Shown here piece by piece: positions 1 to 8,012 of a stretch of DNA of 64,000 nucleotides; within the stretch, counting starts at the first letter, position 1, and every line of letters starts with the position of its first letter. The DNA is from JBCBRD01 sp039819785 (GTDB taxonomy: Bacteria; Pseudomonadota; Alphaproteobacteria; Rhizobiales; Hyphomicrobiaceae), in assembly GCA_039819785.1 (NCBI GenBank), contig JBCBRH010000005.1, positions 66,795 through 130,794 on the forward strand. The letters run 5' to 3'. The position numbers were made by a program, and so were the translations under genes. The notes under the pieces were generated by a model that did no database searches, was not told the DNA's origin, and was given only the letters and a program-made list of their open reading frames with translations.

Positions 1-606
1 TCATTAATCAGGTCGACGAGGTATTGGCCGATCAAGCGCTCAGACGGCGTGGACAACAGCATCGGCACCTGCGCCGAGATGTGATCTTTGAGCGAGATGT
101 CGGACGCAACGTAGGCTTCCAGATTGCTATCGGGATCGGAAAAGTCTGATTTGCCGCCACTGCTGACGGACGACCAGTTGCTCCCTGCCAGATCGCTCGC
201 GAAGTCGCCTGCCGAGGTGTCGGGGTAAATGTTTTCGTATTCGGTATCCATGGTGGAGGCCGCATCACCGTCGGATTTTTCAAGGTTTAGCCACTCGCCA
301 TCGTCGCCGCCGTTTGCCGGTTCTTGGTCGGTTGTTTTTGCCGAGACTGAAACGTCGACGGCTTCGGAACCGCCGACATCGACACGGTCAGTGGCGTCCT
401 TGTCGACACCACTGGCAGCTGTTGCCTGGTCAGTAACCGGGTTCTCGTCCTCGCGCTCAAGCAATGGGTTGCGCTCAAGCTCGGTCTCCACGAACGCCGT
501 CAGCTCCATATTGGACAGCTGGAGAAGCTTGATGGCCTGTTGCAGCTGCGGTGTCATCACCAGCTGTTGGCCGTGCTTCAATTCGAGTTTGGCAGAGATC
601 GCCATT
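1..606 (-). CDS. rpoN: RNA polymerase sigma-54 factor, N-terminal part (cut by window start)
   Basis: Sigma-54 directs core polymerase to -24/-12 promoters and needs AAA+ activators for open-complex formation. Translating back from the ATG at 606 gives 202 codons running off the window. The first 50 residues are the glutamine/leucine-rich Region I (LVMTPQLQQAIKLLQLSN, then ELERNPLL) that contacts activator and core. Residues about 50-140 are a long acidic Region II. Near residue 175 the core-binding region begins (DISLKDHISAQV). DNA-binding domains and the RpoN box lie outside the window. It starts 48 bp after the lptB stop on the same strand, the usual alphaproteobacterial lptB-rpoN order. 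Identification is firm; only the N-terminal part is visible. Confidence 0.95.
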
Positions 607-654
607 CTGGTTCCCGTAAAAGGCTTACACGTTACTCACGCATGCCCTGTATAC

Positions 655-1482
655 TCATGGGGCGTTAACGAACATGTCCCCGAGGTACACGCGCCTGACA
701 TCCTCATTATTTATGATTTCCTGAGGGTTACCTTCTGTCAGAACTTGACCCTCGTAGATGACGTAGGCCCGTTCCACGAGGTCCAGCGTTTCACGCCAGT
801 TATGGTCCGTAATGAGGACACCGATGCCCCGCTCGGTGAGGTGCCGGCACAACTCCTGAATGTCGCTGACGGCCAATGGGTCAACACCTGCAAAGGGTTC
901 GTCCAGCAGCATAAATGAAGGATTGGACGCCAGCGCCCGCGCGATTTCGCAGCGTCGACGTTCACCACCCGAAAGGGCGATGGATGGCAGCTTGCGCCGA
1001 TCCTGGATGCGGAATTCCTCCAACAGCTGATCAAGCCGCTCTTTCCGTTTTTTGCGGGAAGGCTCAACCAGCTCCAACACGGCCATGATGTTTTTCTCGA
1101 CCGACAGGCCGCGAAAAATGGATGCTTCCTGCGGCAGGTATCCAATACCAAGCCGCGCACGGCGGTACATCGGAAGGTGTGTCACGTCCTGACCATCGAT
1201 CGTGATGTGGCCGGCGTCTGCTGGAACCAGCCCGGTGATCATATAGAAAACAGTGGTTTTGCCAGCCCCGTTGGGGCCCAGCAGCCCCACGGATTCGCCA
1301 CGCCGCAGGGCAAGGCTCACGCCTTTCACAACCTTTCGGCGCTTATAGCTTTTGTGAACGCCGCTGACCGTCAGCCAGCCTTCGGCACCAGCAACCAGTG
1401 GGTCATGTTGAGCACCCGGCCCATCGTCTTGATCGCTCCCAGGCGAACCGAGATAGTCTCCACCGATCGGCACCACATTCAT
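655..1482 (-). CDS. lptB: LPS export ABC transporter ATP-binding protein LptB
   Basis: ATPase of the LptB2FGC complex that extracts lipopolysaccharide from the inner membrane and pushes it over the LptA bridge. The 275-residue product has Walker A GPNGAGKTT near residues 69-77, signature LSGGERRR from 170, Walker B FMLLDEP from 190, and an LptB-type D-loop/H-motif (FAGVDP, then ITDHN). A roughly 35-residue N-terminal extension precedes the ABC domain, more than in E. coli LptB (about 241 aa). I start at the ATG at 1482, with GAGG about 12 bp upstream; a TTG at 1500 is the only longer in-frame option. It lies between the LptC-LptA gene and rpoN, but is separated from the former by about 510 bp. 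Confidence 0.95.
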   Translation of the reverse strand: MNVVPIGGDYLGSPGSDQDDGPGAQHDPLVAGAEGWLTVSGVHKSYKRRKVVKGVSLALRRGESVGLLGPNGAGKTTVFYMITGLVPADAGHITIDGQDVTHLPMYRRARLGIGYLPQEASIFRGLSVEKNIMAVLELVEPSRKKRKERLDQLLEEFRIQDRRKLPSIALSGGERRRCEIARALASNPSFMLLDEPFAGVDPLAVSDIQELCRHLTERGIGVLITDHNWRETLDLVERAYVIYEGQVLTEGNPQEIINNEDVRRVYLGDMFVNAP

Positions 1483-1996
1483 CGCGGTCTCAATCCTCAA
1501 AAAGCGCCTTGGTCCTTGGCAGCATCAACCAGTTTCTGAACACAGCACAAAAACCCGTTCGACAGCTGCTCGTGTGCGAAAGTGCCGAATTTAATCGGTA
1601 GGGTCGCGGCAAAACCATGGTAAAAAACGTACCCGACGAGGCCCTAGCGCTCGCGCCGACTTCAACGCAGACACCGCTGATTATGCGGTCCCTTGAGGCC
1701 CACCAGAGATAGAGCTTCCGGGCTACCGACCAGGACCTCGCACGCTCGGTTTTGTGCAGTGCACGGCTTCTCGGCATACTTCTTGCATGGTTCGAGCCAT
1801 AGACTGCCCGGCAGTCGCGAGGATTGCAAGATGCCAAATTGTAACGTGGTTTGCGCGTTGATGTCACAGGTGCCGGCGCGGTAGGACGTGCCATTGCCGG
1901 CCCAATCCAAATCCCGTTCAAAGAACAGCCCGGCATCCGGGAGACACTCTTGCAATTATCCCATGCCAACATCAGCCAGCACAACCGCCAACATTG
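1483..1996. other. Intergenic stretch between lptB and lptC-lptA with no supported gene
   Basis: About 510 bp separate two genes that are normally adjacent or overlapping. A minus-strand frame is open over almost all of it (1490-1984), but its product is rich in Cys, Trp, Arg and Ser and lacks a recognisable fold or start context, so I do not call it. It may hold a promoter for lptB-rpoN. I see no clear terminator or repeat. Confidence 0.5.
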
Positions 1997-4276
1997 CTAT
2001 TCAGGCTGAGTACGCGCCCTCCAAGCGCCCCCGGCGGCATCTCGTGCCGTATCCTCGATCTTCTTCCTCCGGGACTGCAAGTCCTGCGGATAAAGCGTGA
2101 GGCTTGGTCGACCACCTCGCATACCGAACCCGGACCGCACTGTGCCGCCGTCAGGTGCTGCAACAATTTCCGACGATTGCTTGTTGGTGGACCAGCCTCC
2201 AGCAGCCCCTGAGGTTTGCGTCGTAATGCGGCTCCGCCCGCTGGCCATATCAATCGAAAGCTGGGTGCCGCGAACAACGGTCTTGCCCTGGCTGAGTAAG
2301 ACATCCCCGCCGACGGTCACCATGTTTTTTTCCAGATCAAACGTCGCCCAGTCGCCCGTCGCCTTTTGCCCACCGGTCGACGACACAACGACATCGCCAT
2401 CCGCCCGGATCGTCTTGACCTGCGTCGGCGCATCCTTCTGCGTGCTGCCCGACTTATCAGGCTGTAGTGTCCCAAGTGGTGCGCCCGGATCACCCAGGGC
2501 GGCAGACCCCGTATAGACCGCTTTCAGAGCTGCGGTTTTAAGCGTGAAGCCGCCCTGCTTTGCGATGACATTACCCTTGAAGACAGCGGTCTTGGCCGTA
2601 TCGTTTACATCCAACTGCCGCGCCTCGATCGAAACGGGAGCGTTCGGATCCGTCCGGAATGTCGCCAACCCGCCAGCCCCTTCGCTTTTTGGTTTGGCGG
2701 ACTGAGAGCCGGATTTTGGTTTGCCCTGGGGGACGAGCGTTGCAGCAATCCGTCCAGGTGTAGCGCTGGAACCCGGCGGTGACGTCATGCGCGTAATCCC
2801 GGCGGCGCGGTCGACGAATAGCGCGCCACCCGTCAACACGTTTTGGCCTTGCGCAACGATGACATCACCGGACAGAAGCGCCTGATCGTTCGCAGTGTTG
2901 AACTCTGCCCGCCGCGCCCGAGCCTGCTGGTTCGGTCCGCCGGACAGCACCACCCCACCGCTCAAAACCGCAACGTTGGTGCGCGCATCAAACGCCACCT
3001 CATCACCCGATCCGGTCTGTCCCGGGCCATTTGAGAGCTGGACGTTTCCAGAAAACAGCGCGGTCTGCTCCTTCACCTGGAAAACAGCCCGCTGCGCAGT
3101 AACCTCCTGCCCCGCACCGCGCACCACCCGGACTGGTCCCGGCGCTGTAATTGTGCTGACATTCCCTGTGCCGCCAATACCTGGGCCACCAAGGGCTTGG
3201 CTGCCCGATGTGCGTCCACCGAAGTTTGACGCCGACCCGCCATCAGCGCCGCCCTCATCGCCATAAGCAATGTCGAGCTTCGCGGTGCTGAGTTCGGCAT
3301 CACCCTGGCGGGCAATGACATTTCCAACAAACGCGGCTTCACCTGCCGCATCATCCACGTCAAGCGTCTCCGATGTGACGGTCACCGGCCCATTTTGTTC
3401 CCCCATCATCTGTCCAAGTGCGGTGGCGGGCTTGGCCGTGTCACCGGCTGAACGTGACGGCGCGTCATCCTGCTTGGGGTTCAAAGTGGCCACGACGTCA
3501 CCCCGGAATTGGGCCGTTTTCTTTTTCTGGTCAACGCGCAAGCTCTTCGCATCGATCCGGTTGTCGTTCATCTGCACGCGAACCGGCTCATCGCTGTTGA
3601 TGGTCCCCGCTTTGGTATTGATCTGGGCCTGGGTCAGGTTGGCTGCGAGGCCGTTGGTGGCGACCACGGTGATCTGTCCGGCCAGATCAAGAACGGAGGC
3701 CTGCGTGGCGAACACACCGCGTTCGGCCTGAAGCTTTGTGATGACCTTGTTGGCGTCCGTCATCGTTCCCGTAATGCCGGCCAGCTCGATGCGGTTCGTG
3801 TCTGAAAAATCCTGCCGCGCCGTCTTGGCGGTGACATCATAGCTCCCGCCGTCTTTCGTAAACCCACTGTAGCGCGGGTTATTCATCGTGAGATCTTCGC
3901 TCGTGATCTGCGGGATCGACAGCGTTGGCAAATTGCTGGTGAATTCGAAATTCTGAAACGCAGACCCGACGTAGACCACCACCAGTCCGACGGTACCCAC
4001 AGGGATCAGCCGCCGCAAAAGCCTGACAAGTCGTGTGTTCCATCGCGCGCGGGCAAAGGCGCGTTTGCGTTCCAGCGGTGTCGTTTGGACGCCAAGTCCC
4101 CGTCCCGAAGTTACATGTCCCGAGGCCACCTGCTCCGGCGCAACGTTTCCCAAACCGTGCGCCCCGGATGGGTCGCGATGGCGCGCAGACCGCCGCGCAC
4201 CCGACCCGCCAGTGCGGTCAGGGACAGCAGGCGGTCCGGCCGAAGCGTGGCCATCCGTTGGAGCATCCATAGGCAT
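1997..4276 (-). CDS. Fused LptC-LptA-like LPS transport protein
   Basis: The 759-residue product combines two normally separate parts of the LPS bridge. Residues 1-80 are a Pro/Gly/Arg-rich cytoplasmic tail. Residues about 91-107 are one membrane segment. Residues about 110-300 resemble LptC (NPRYSGFTKDGGSYDVTAKTA, a typical LptC opening). Residues about 310-700 carry repeated OstA/LptA-like beta-strand units (for example AAFVGNVIARQGDAELST, TALFSGNVQLS, AVFKGNVIAKQGGFTLKT, VTVGGDVLLSQGKTVVRGTQ). The C-terminus is short and charged. LptC and LptA are usually about 200 aa each, so the OstA part is itself expanded. It follows rnd on the same strand and precedes lptB; no separate lptC or lptA exists here. 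A second in-frame ATG at 4270 is a possible start. Confidence 0.85.
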   Translation of the reverse strand: MPMDAPTDGHASAGPPAVPDRTGGSGARRSARHRDPSGAHGLGNVAPEQVASGHVTSGRGLGVQTTPLERKRAFARARWNTRLVRLLRRLIPVGTVGLVVVYVGSAFQNFEFTSNLPTLSIPQITSEDLTMNNPRYSGFTKDGGSYDVTAKTARQDFSDTNRIELAGITGTMTDANKVITKLQAERGVFATQASVLDLAGQITVVATNGLAANLTQAQINTKAGTINSDEPVRVQMNDNRIDAKSLRVDQKKKTAQFRGDVVATLNPKQDDAPSRSAGDTAKPATALGQMMGEQNGPVTVTSETLDVDDAAGEAAFVGNVIARQGDAELSTAKLDIAYGDEGGADGGSASNFGGRTSGSQALGGPGIGGTGNVSTITAPGPVRVVRGAGQEVTAQRAVFQVKEQTALFSGNVQLSNGPGQTGSGDEVAFDARTNVAVLSGGVVLSGGPNQQARARRAEFNTANDQALLSGDVIVAQGQNVLTGGALFVDRAAGITRMTSPPGSSATPGRIAATLVPQGKPKSGSQSAKPKSEGAGGLATFRTDPNAPVSIEARQLDVNDTAKTAVFKGNVIAKQGGFTLKTAALKAVYTGSAALGDPGAPLGTLQPDKSGSTQKDAPTQVKTIRADGDVVVSSTGGQKATGDWATFDLEKNMVTVGGDVLLSQGKTVVRGTQLSIDMASGRSRITTQTSGAAGGWSTNKQSSEIVAAPDGGTVRSGFGMRGGRPSLTLYPQDLQSRRKKIEDTARDAAGGAWRARTQPE

Positions 4277-4646
4277 TGCGATCCGCGCGTTTCAGACCAT
4301 CAGGAACGGGCATCGTTCGTATTTGGGCCAATCCCCATCGGTTGGGACGTCAAACACAACCCTCAACCTGATCTTGGTCATATCTGTGGTCTGCGCCAAT
4401 TCGGACGATATTGGGACCAAACGTCAAGTTCGGCGAGGGTCGGATAGCAGAATTGTGCGGTGCGGTATCTAGATCACGTCCCAAAGGACAACACCAGATT
4501 CATTGTGGGGGGGGGCAGCTTAACCATCAGGCAGCAAATCAAGAGCTGAGCCGGTGCGGCGGTTTCAAGGCCCGTACAGTGTTCGGCATACCGATTGGCC
4601 TCGTGTTCACCCACCTGCGCTTCGGTCACCAGTCACCCCCTGGGGC
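4277..4646. other. Intergenic region upstream of lptC-lptA, with a run of nine G
   Basis: This 370-bp stretch lies between rnd and the lptC-lptA gene, both on the minus strand. No frame looks coding. It contains a run of nine G at 4507-4515, which on the minus strand is nine C upstream of lptC-lptA. A promoter for lptC-lptA may be here but I cannot place it confidently. Confidence 0.5.
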
Positions 4647-5264
4647 TTAATGGTGAAAAATATCCATGTCGTCAAAGCCGGCCAGATCAAGTTCGGCCCG
4701 CATCGGCAGGAACTGAAACGCCGCTTCCGCTATGGCTGACCGCCCTTCCCGCGCCAGCATCTCATCCAGCCGCACCTTCAAGGCATGCAGATGCAGCACA
4801 TCGGAAGCCGCATAACCACATTGGGCCTCACTCAGCGTATCAGCACCCCAGTCAGAGCTCTGCTGCTCTTTGTTCAAAGAAACCCCAAGCAACTCTGAGA
4901 CCAGGTCCTTGAGCCCGTGCCGGTCCGTATAAGTGCGCGCCAGCTTGGACGCGATCTTGGTGCAATAAATCGGCTGCGTCACGACGCCAAGCGCATGGCG
5001 CAGCACGGCGACGTCGAACCTGGCGAAGTGAAACAGCTTCAACCGCTTGGGGTCGTTTAAAAGGCCCGTGAGGTTTGGCGCGTTCGAACCGCCTTGCGGC
5101 ATCTGGACGAGGTGCGCCGACCCATCACCGCTTGAAAGCTGGACCACACACAGCCGGTCGCGGTGCGGTTTCAGTCCCATGGTCTCGCTATCGATCGCAA
5201 TGACGGGGCCCAGGTCCAGCCCATCCGGCAAATCGCCCGTATGCAGATGAATATCTCCGGCCAT
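4647..5264 (-). CDS. rnd: Short ribonuclease D (3'-5' exonuclease domain only)
   Basis: Exoribonuclease of the DEDDy family involved in 3' trimming of tRNA and other RNA. The 205-residue protein begins at the ATG at 5264, preceded by a GGGGGCGGAC-type ribosome site; a longer reading to 5435 adds a non-conserved leader. Visible catalytic motifs are Exo I IDSETMGL near residue 26, Exo II FHFARFDVAVLRH in the middle, and Exo III Y...D within CGYAASDVLHLH near the C-terminus. It lacks the HRDC domains of the 375-aa E. coli enzyme, which is usual for alphaproteobacterial short RNase D. It sits upstream of the lpt genes, a common arrangement in this class, and marks the edge of the accessory block to its right. 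Confidence 0.9.
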   Translation of the reverse strand: MAGDIHLHTGDLPDGLDLGPVIAIDSETMGLKPHRDRLCVVQLSSGDGSAHLVQMPQGGSNAPNLTGLLNDPKRLKLFHFARFDVAVLRHALGVVTQPIYCTKIASKLARTYTDRHGLKDLVSELLGVSLNKEQQSSDWGADTLSEAQCGYAASDVLHLHALKVRLDEMLAREGRSAIAEAAFQFLPMRAELDLAGFDDMDIFHH

Positions 5265-5406
5265 GGTCTGTCCGCCCCCGTGCGCTAAAAGCTTCTTGCG
5301 CGCTGCCATAGACCGATTGCAGTGGCCCTGGCAAATCGCGGCACCTACGCGGGCAGGCGCGCTCAAGCAAACAAAACGCGCCGACATATCGGATATTGTG
5401 GCCGTG

Positions 5407-5811
5407 CTAGACAGAGCCTCCGCTCCCGACGTCATCGGCCAAAAGCGTCACATCGATATTCTCCCCACGCTTAAGCCTTTCGACATCGCCCACACTCGAA
5501 ACTAAGTATCTGGAAAAACTAATTTCACTTCTATCTTCGAGTATGCCGGTGTCGCCAGAATTTTGACTTTGCGTGGTAAGTGTACGGAGTATACCGAGAA
5601 ACTTTGATTTTGCACGCCTCCCATTTCTCGTTAATGATGGATCACTGTCGTTCGCCGGTTGCCCAAACGTGTCTGCTTTGCTTCGCGCTTCATCGATTGA
5701 TTTTGCTTCAACAATGATAACTTGCTCCTCTACGAGCAGGTCATCACCTTCTACGTAATCTACGTATTCATATCCGACTAAGAGAGTTATGCCGTACCAG
5801 CCCATATCCAT
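5407..5811 (-). CDS. Hypothetical protein, DUF4288-like
   Basis: A 134-residue soluble protein. Its pattern fits my recollection of DUF4288: an opening WYGITLLVGYEY strand, then EEQVIIVEAKSIDEARSKADTFG (strand then helix), a central KSKFLGILRTLT strand and a closing EISFSRYLVSS strand. The function of that family is not established; members often sit alone or among immunity-type genes. The C-terminal 30 residues are acidic. Codon use and base composition are AT-richer than in the neighbouring rnd and lpt genes, in keeping with acquired DNA. It is the first gene of the accessory block and is transcribed towards rnd, 142 bp away. The family call is moderate; that it is a gene is fairly sure. 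Confidence 0.65.
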   Translation of the reverse strand: MDMGWYGITLLVGYEYVDYVEGDDLLVEEQVIIVEAKSIDEARSKADTFGQPANDSDPSLTRNGRRAKSKFLGILRTLTTQSQNSGDTGILEDRSEISFSRYLVSSVGDVERLKRGENIDVTLLADDVGSGGSV

Positions 5812-5998
5812 TAATTCTTTCGTTTTTGAATGACTCTGGAAAACGGCTCTTTCTCAGCCATTGCGATGCCTTCCATTATGTTTGTGCATTTTCATGTCAA
5901 TGCAGTATTTTCAAGAATGAACAGCGACCTCTATCAACCTGCGCTCAGGCGGAACAAATGACAAGTTCACCGGCAACCTCTAACCAGTTTCGTCTGTT

Positions 5999-6241
5999 CT
6001 ATTCGTCGTCGGAGCCAATATTCCGCTGTCCAAAAACATCTTGTTTGAGTTCAGGGTACTGCTTCAAAAGAACGGCCTTCATTTTGTCGCTTAGTATTGC
6101 AAAAATTTCACCAATGGATACGAAAATCGTTGGCTTCTCAGCTTCGCTTAACTCATTGCGGGCTATGTCCGCCACGCGATCCAATGCCGAAACGACAATG
6201 CGTATTTCTCCAGCTATTTTGGTGGCTGTGTCTTTTTCCAT
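5999..6241 (-). CDS. Small hypothetical helical protein
   Basis: An 80-residue product starting at the ATG at 6241, which has GAGAGG about 9 bp upstream; the same frame extends to an ATG at 6301 (100 aa). The sequence (MEKDTATKIAGEIRIVVSAL, later PTIFVSIGEIFAILSDKM) is predicted mostly helical, soluble and charged at the C-terminus (SDDE). I do not recognise a family. It lies just downstream of a truncated lipase-like gene start, in a different frame, so it may have been brought next to it by the same rearrangement. Alternatively it is a small partner of the upstream gene pair. Confidence 0.5.
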   Translation of the reverse strand: MEKDTATKIAGEIRIVVSALDRVADIARNELSEAEKPTIFVSIGEIFAILSDKMKAVLLKQYPELKQDVFGQRNIGSDDE

Positions 6242-6298
6242 TGCTTCGCTGCCTCTCAAGAATGTTTTGATGTTGCTGCTGATCATCCGCAACCACTG

Positions 6299-6428
6299 CA
6301 ATCGTTGCGTGCCCTAGCAGCGCTCCCGGCCCTGACGTGTCTCCGAGACCGTTTGTCATCAGGCCCGCGTTTCCACCCCGATGGTAGGCGTCCATTGAAA
6401 GAATGGCCAAAAACAAATCGCGATTCAT
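6299..6428 (-). pseudogene. Truncated start of a lipase/hydrolase-like gene
   Basis: From the ATG at 6428 the first about 43 residues read like a real protein start: LFLAILSMDAYHRGGNAG followed by a Gly-rich segment and ALLGHATI. From memory this resembles the N-termini of a family of alphaproteobacterial lipase-like (DUF2974/Mbeg1-type) hydrolases that continue for hundreds of residues. Here the frame loses this character near 6299 and runs into a Gln/His/Arg-rich shadow of the next gene before stopping at 6153. The ATG overlaps the stop of the upstream membrane-protein gene as ATGA, the mark of a coupled gene pair. I read it as a gene cut after its first exon-like 43 codons. The family link is from recall only. 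Confidence 0.4.
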
Positions 6429-7246
6429 TTTTTGATCTCCAAATCATGAAAACTGGGTGGAGTAGCGGTTTCAAATTCCGTCCGATAGGGCTGAACTCGT
6501 CCTTGAAGACGATGCGGGTTCTCCAACCTGTGAGGGGAATCCTTCGGGGCTCCGTAGCGCCTTAGTGTCCATAGCCAGTCCGGGGCGTTTTCGATGCGTT
6601 CGGTAAGGGGCGCGTGGGGCGCACGCTCGACGACGATCGCTTGCAGGCGGACGCCGCTGCCGATGACGCTTCGGAATTGGTCCGGGTAGAGCTGCTTGAA
6701 GTCACGCGGATGATTTGAGCGCGGGGGCAGCCACAACAGCGGAGGGTAAAAACGCGTTGGCGATGCCTTGTCCGGGAGTTCGGGAAATGGATTGCGGCCG
6801 GCGTACGCAGGCTTGTCAATTGCAAGACCATTCAGGACGGTAAACATTTGGCGAAACATGATTTCGCCGCGTTGGCCGCCGCCGCGAAGCGCCGCCACAA
6901 GCGTCCCCCATCGTCCCAGATCGACAATGGGTGCAACTCCTTTGACCCGGTGTTTAAAGATGACCCATCTTGGGCTGCTCATGTATCGCCCAAAATACCC
7001 CCAATGCGTGACCACCCGAACGATACTGTCGCCTGACTTGGGGCCGTCCGGTGTGTCCACTGTCACCGTGACGCGAAATTGAGAGATCTGAAACGGCACT
7101 GTGATCACGCCCATTGCACACGCAATGAACGCCACTGGAAACAGCCACCTCAAGGTTCGCAAAACAGAGTTGCCACCCCAGCTGCCGATGAACGCCATGA
7201 GCGAAACGAGTGCCCCGGCAGCGAATAAAAGCCAGTTGATGGTCAC
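6425..7246 (-). CDS. Hypothetical membrane-anchored protein
   Basis: A 273-residue protein with two hydrophobic segments near the N-terminus (INWLLFAAGALVSLMAFIGSW, and FPVAFIACAMGVITVPFQI), then a soluble domain beginning FRVTVTVDTPDGPKSGDSIVRV and including VDLGRWGTLVAALRGGG. I recall comparable proteins in alphaproteobacteria encoded beside lipase-like genes, but do not know their role; the soluble domain probably faces the periplasm. I start at the GTG at 7246, with AGAG upstream; a GTG at 7273 adds nine residues. Its stop overlaps the ATG of the truncated hydrolase gene by four bases. The gene looks intact while its presumed partner does not. Confidence 0.65.
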   Translation of the reverse strand: MTINWLLFAAGALVSLMAFIGSWGGNSVLRTLRWLFPVAFIACAMGVITVPFQISQFRVTVTVDTPDGPKSGDSIVRVVTHWGYFGRYMSSPRWVIFKHRVKGVAPIVDLGRWGTLVAALRGGGQRGEIMFRQMFTVLNGLAIDKPAYAGRNPFPELPDKASPTRFYPPLLWLPPRSNHPRDFKQLYPDQFRSVIGSGVRLQAIVVERAPHAPLTERIENAPDWLWTLRRYGAPKDSPHRLENPHRLQGRVQPYRTEFETATPPSFHDLEIKK

Positions 7247-7304
7247 AATGCATACTCTGATATTGGGGCGCACAAAGGCGGGAAGCAGGCCTGCGGCATC
7301 ATTG

Positions 7305-7625
7305 CTAAGCTTCCAGTTTTTTATCTGGTTCGTATTCTTTATTAAAATCCAGATTGCAGCTAGCGCAATGCTCCCTGGGAATAGGCAATGAGTATTCGTT
7401 TCCTTTTTGATCTCTGCTCAGGTAAGCCGGGTAACCACACCGGGGCCAGCAAACACGTTTGGTGAATGGTAACTGCAGCATAGCCACAGCCCATATGAGA
7501 AAGAACGGCATCCCAATCCAGCTTGTTCCAAATATCATAATCGCCCAGCTTCCAATCAACATGGCAAGGACGGCCACGGCTAAACTTCGAGTTATCCATG
7601 AAGAGATTTTCGCTTTCGGGGTCAT
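7305..7625 (-). CDS. Small membrane protein with a zinc-ribbon-like C-terminus
   Basis: A 106-residue protein with two membrane segments (about residues 12-32, ITRSLAVAVLAMLIGSWAIM, and 37-52, IGMPFFLIWAVAML). A cytoplasmic tail carries paired cysteines: VCWPRCGY near 58-65 and HCASCNLDF near 85-93. The spacing of CxxxC and CxxC suggests a metal-binding ribbon. I do not recognise a named family. It precedes the membrane-anchored protein gene on the same strand by 31 bp past its stop, so the two probably form one transcript with the truncated hydrolase gene. Base composition is AT-rich compared with the core genes. Confidence 0.6.
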   Translation of the reverse strand: MTPKAKISSWITRSLAVAVLAMLIGSWAIMIFGTSWIGMPFFLIWAVAMLQLPFTKRVCWPRCGYPAYLSRDQKGNEYSLPIPREHCASCNLDFNKEYEPDKKLEA

Positions 7626-8012
7626 CTTTTTGGGTTCGGTTTCTCGTCATCAAGATTTTCAGCAGCCGCATCGATTTCGAAATTATGGTGAAGCGATTGA
7701 TCGATATAAGTCGTTAAGCGGAGCATCACTTTGTGTCTAAAATCCTAACCTCAGCCCCGCTGTTTCCACTGCTAAGCGCAAAGACGTACCGTATCAGCCG
7801 GGAGGTGTAAGATCTGCTTACAAAGTGCCTGCGATCCGCAGTAAAACAACTACAGGCCCCACTTCGGGTGTCCGTGCTGGTAGTACGCGGCTCTTCCGTT
7901 TCGTGTCAGTGATGAGGTAGCAGCTACGGCCAAGAACGTCAGGGAATGCAGTTTGCGGGATGTTAAGTTCGCATGGCCAGGATGGTATAAGATTGATCCC
8001 GGCGCGGAGCTT
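7626..8012. other. Divergent intergenic region without a supported gene
   Basis: This 387-bp stretch separates the minus-strand zinc-ribbon membrane protein gene from the plus-strand TPR gene. It should hold promoters for both. Short frames exist but none has coding character. I see no repeat or clear promoter match. Confidence 0.45.

Noticed and set aside
229..918. Plus-strand frame of 229 codons over rpoN and lptB
   Set aside because: Antisense to the well-identified rpoN N-terminus and lptB C-terminus; the sequence has no protein character.
1490..1984. 164-residue minus-strand frame in the lptC-lptA/lptB gap
   Set aside because: Cys-, Trp-, Arg- and Ser-rich with no fold-like pattern and no good start; treated as non-coding.
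5264..5420. Duplicate of the tRNA-Leu 3' end as an island att site
   Set aside because: No match to the last 20 bases of the tRNA was seen at the rnd border; the island border is therefore unproven.
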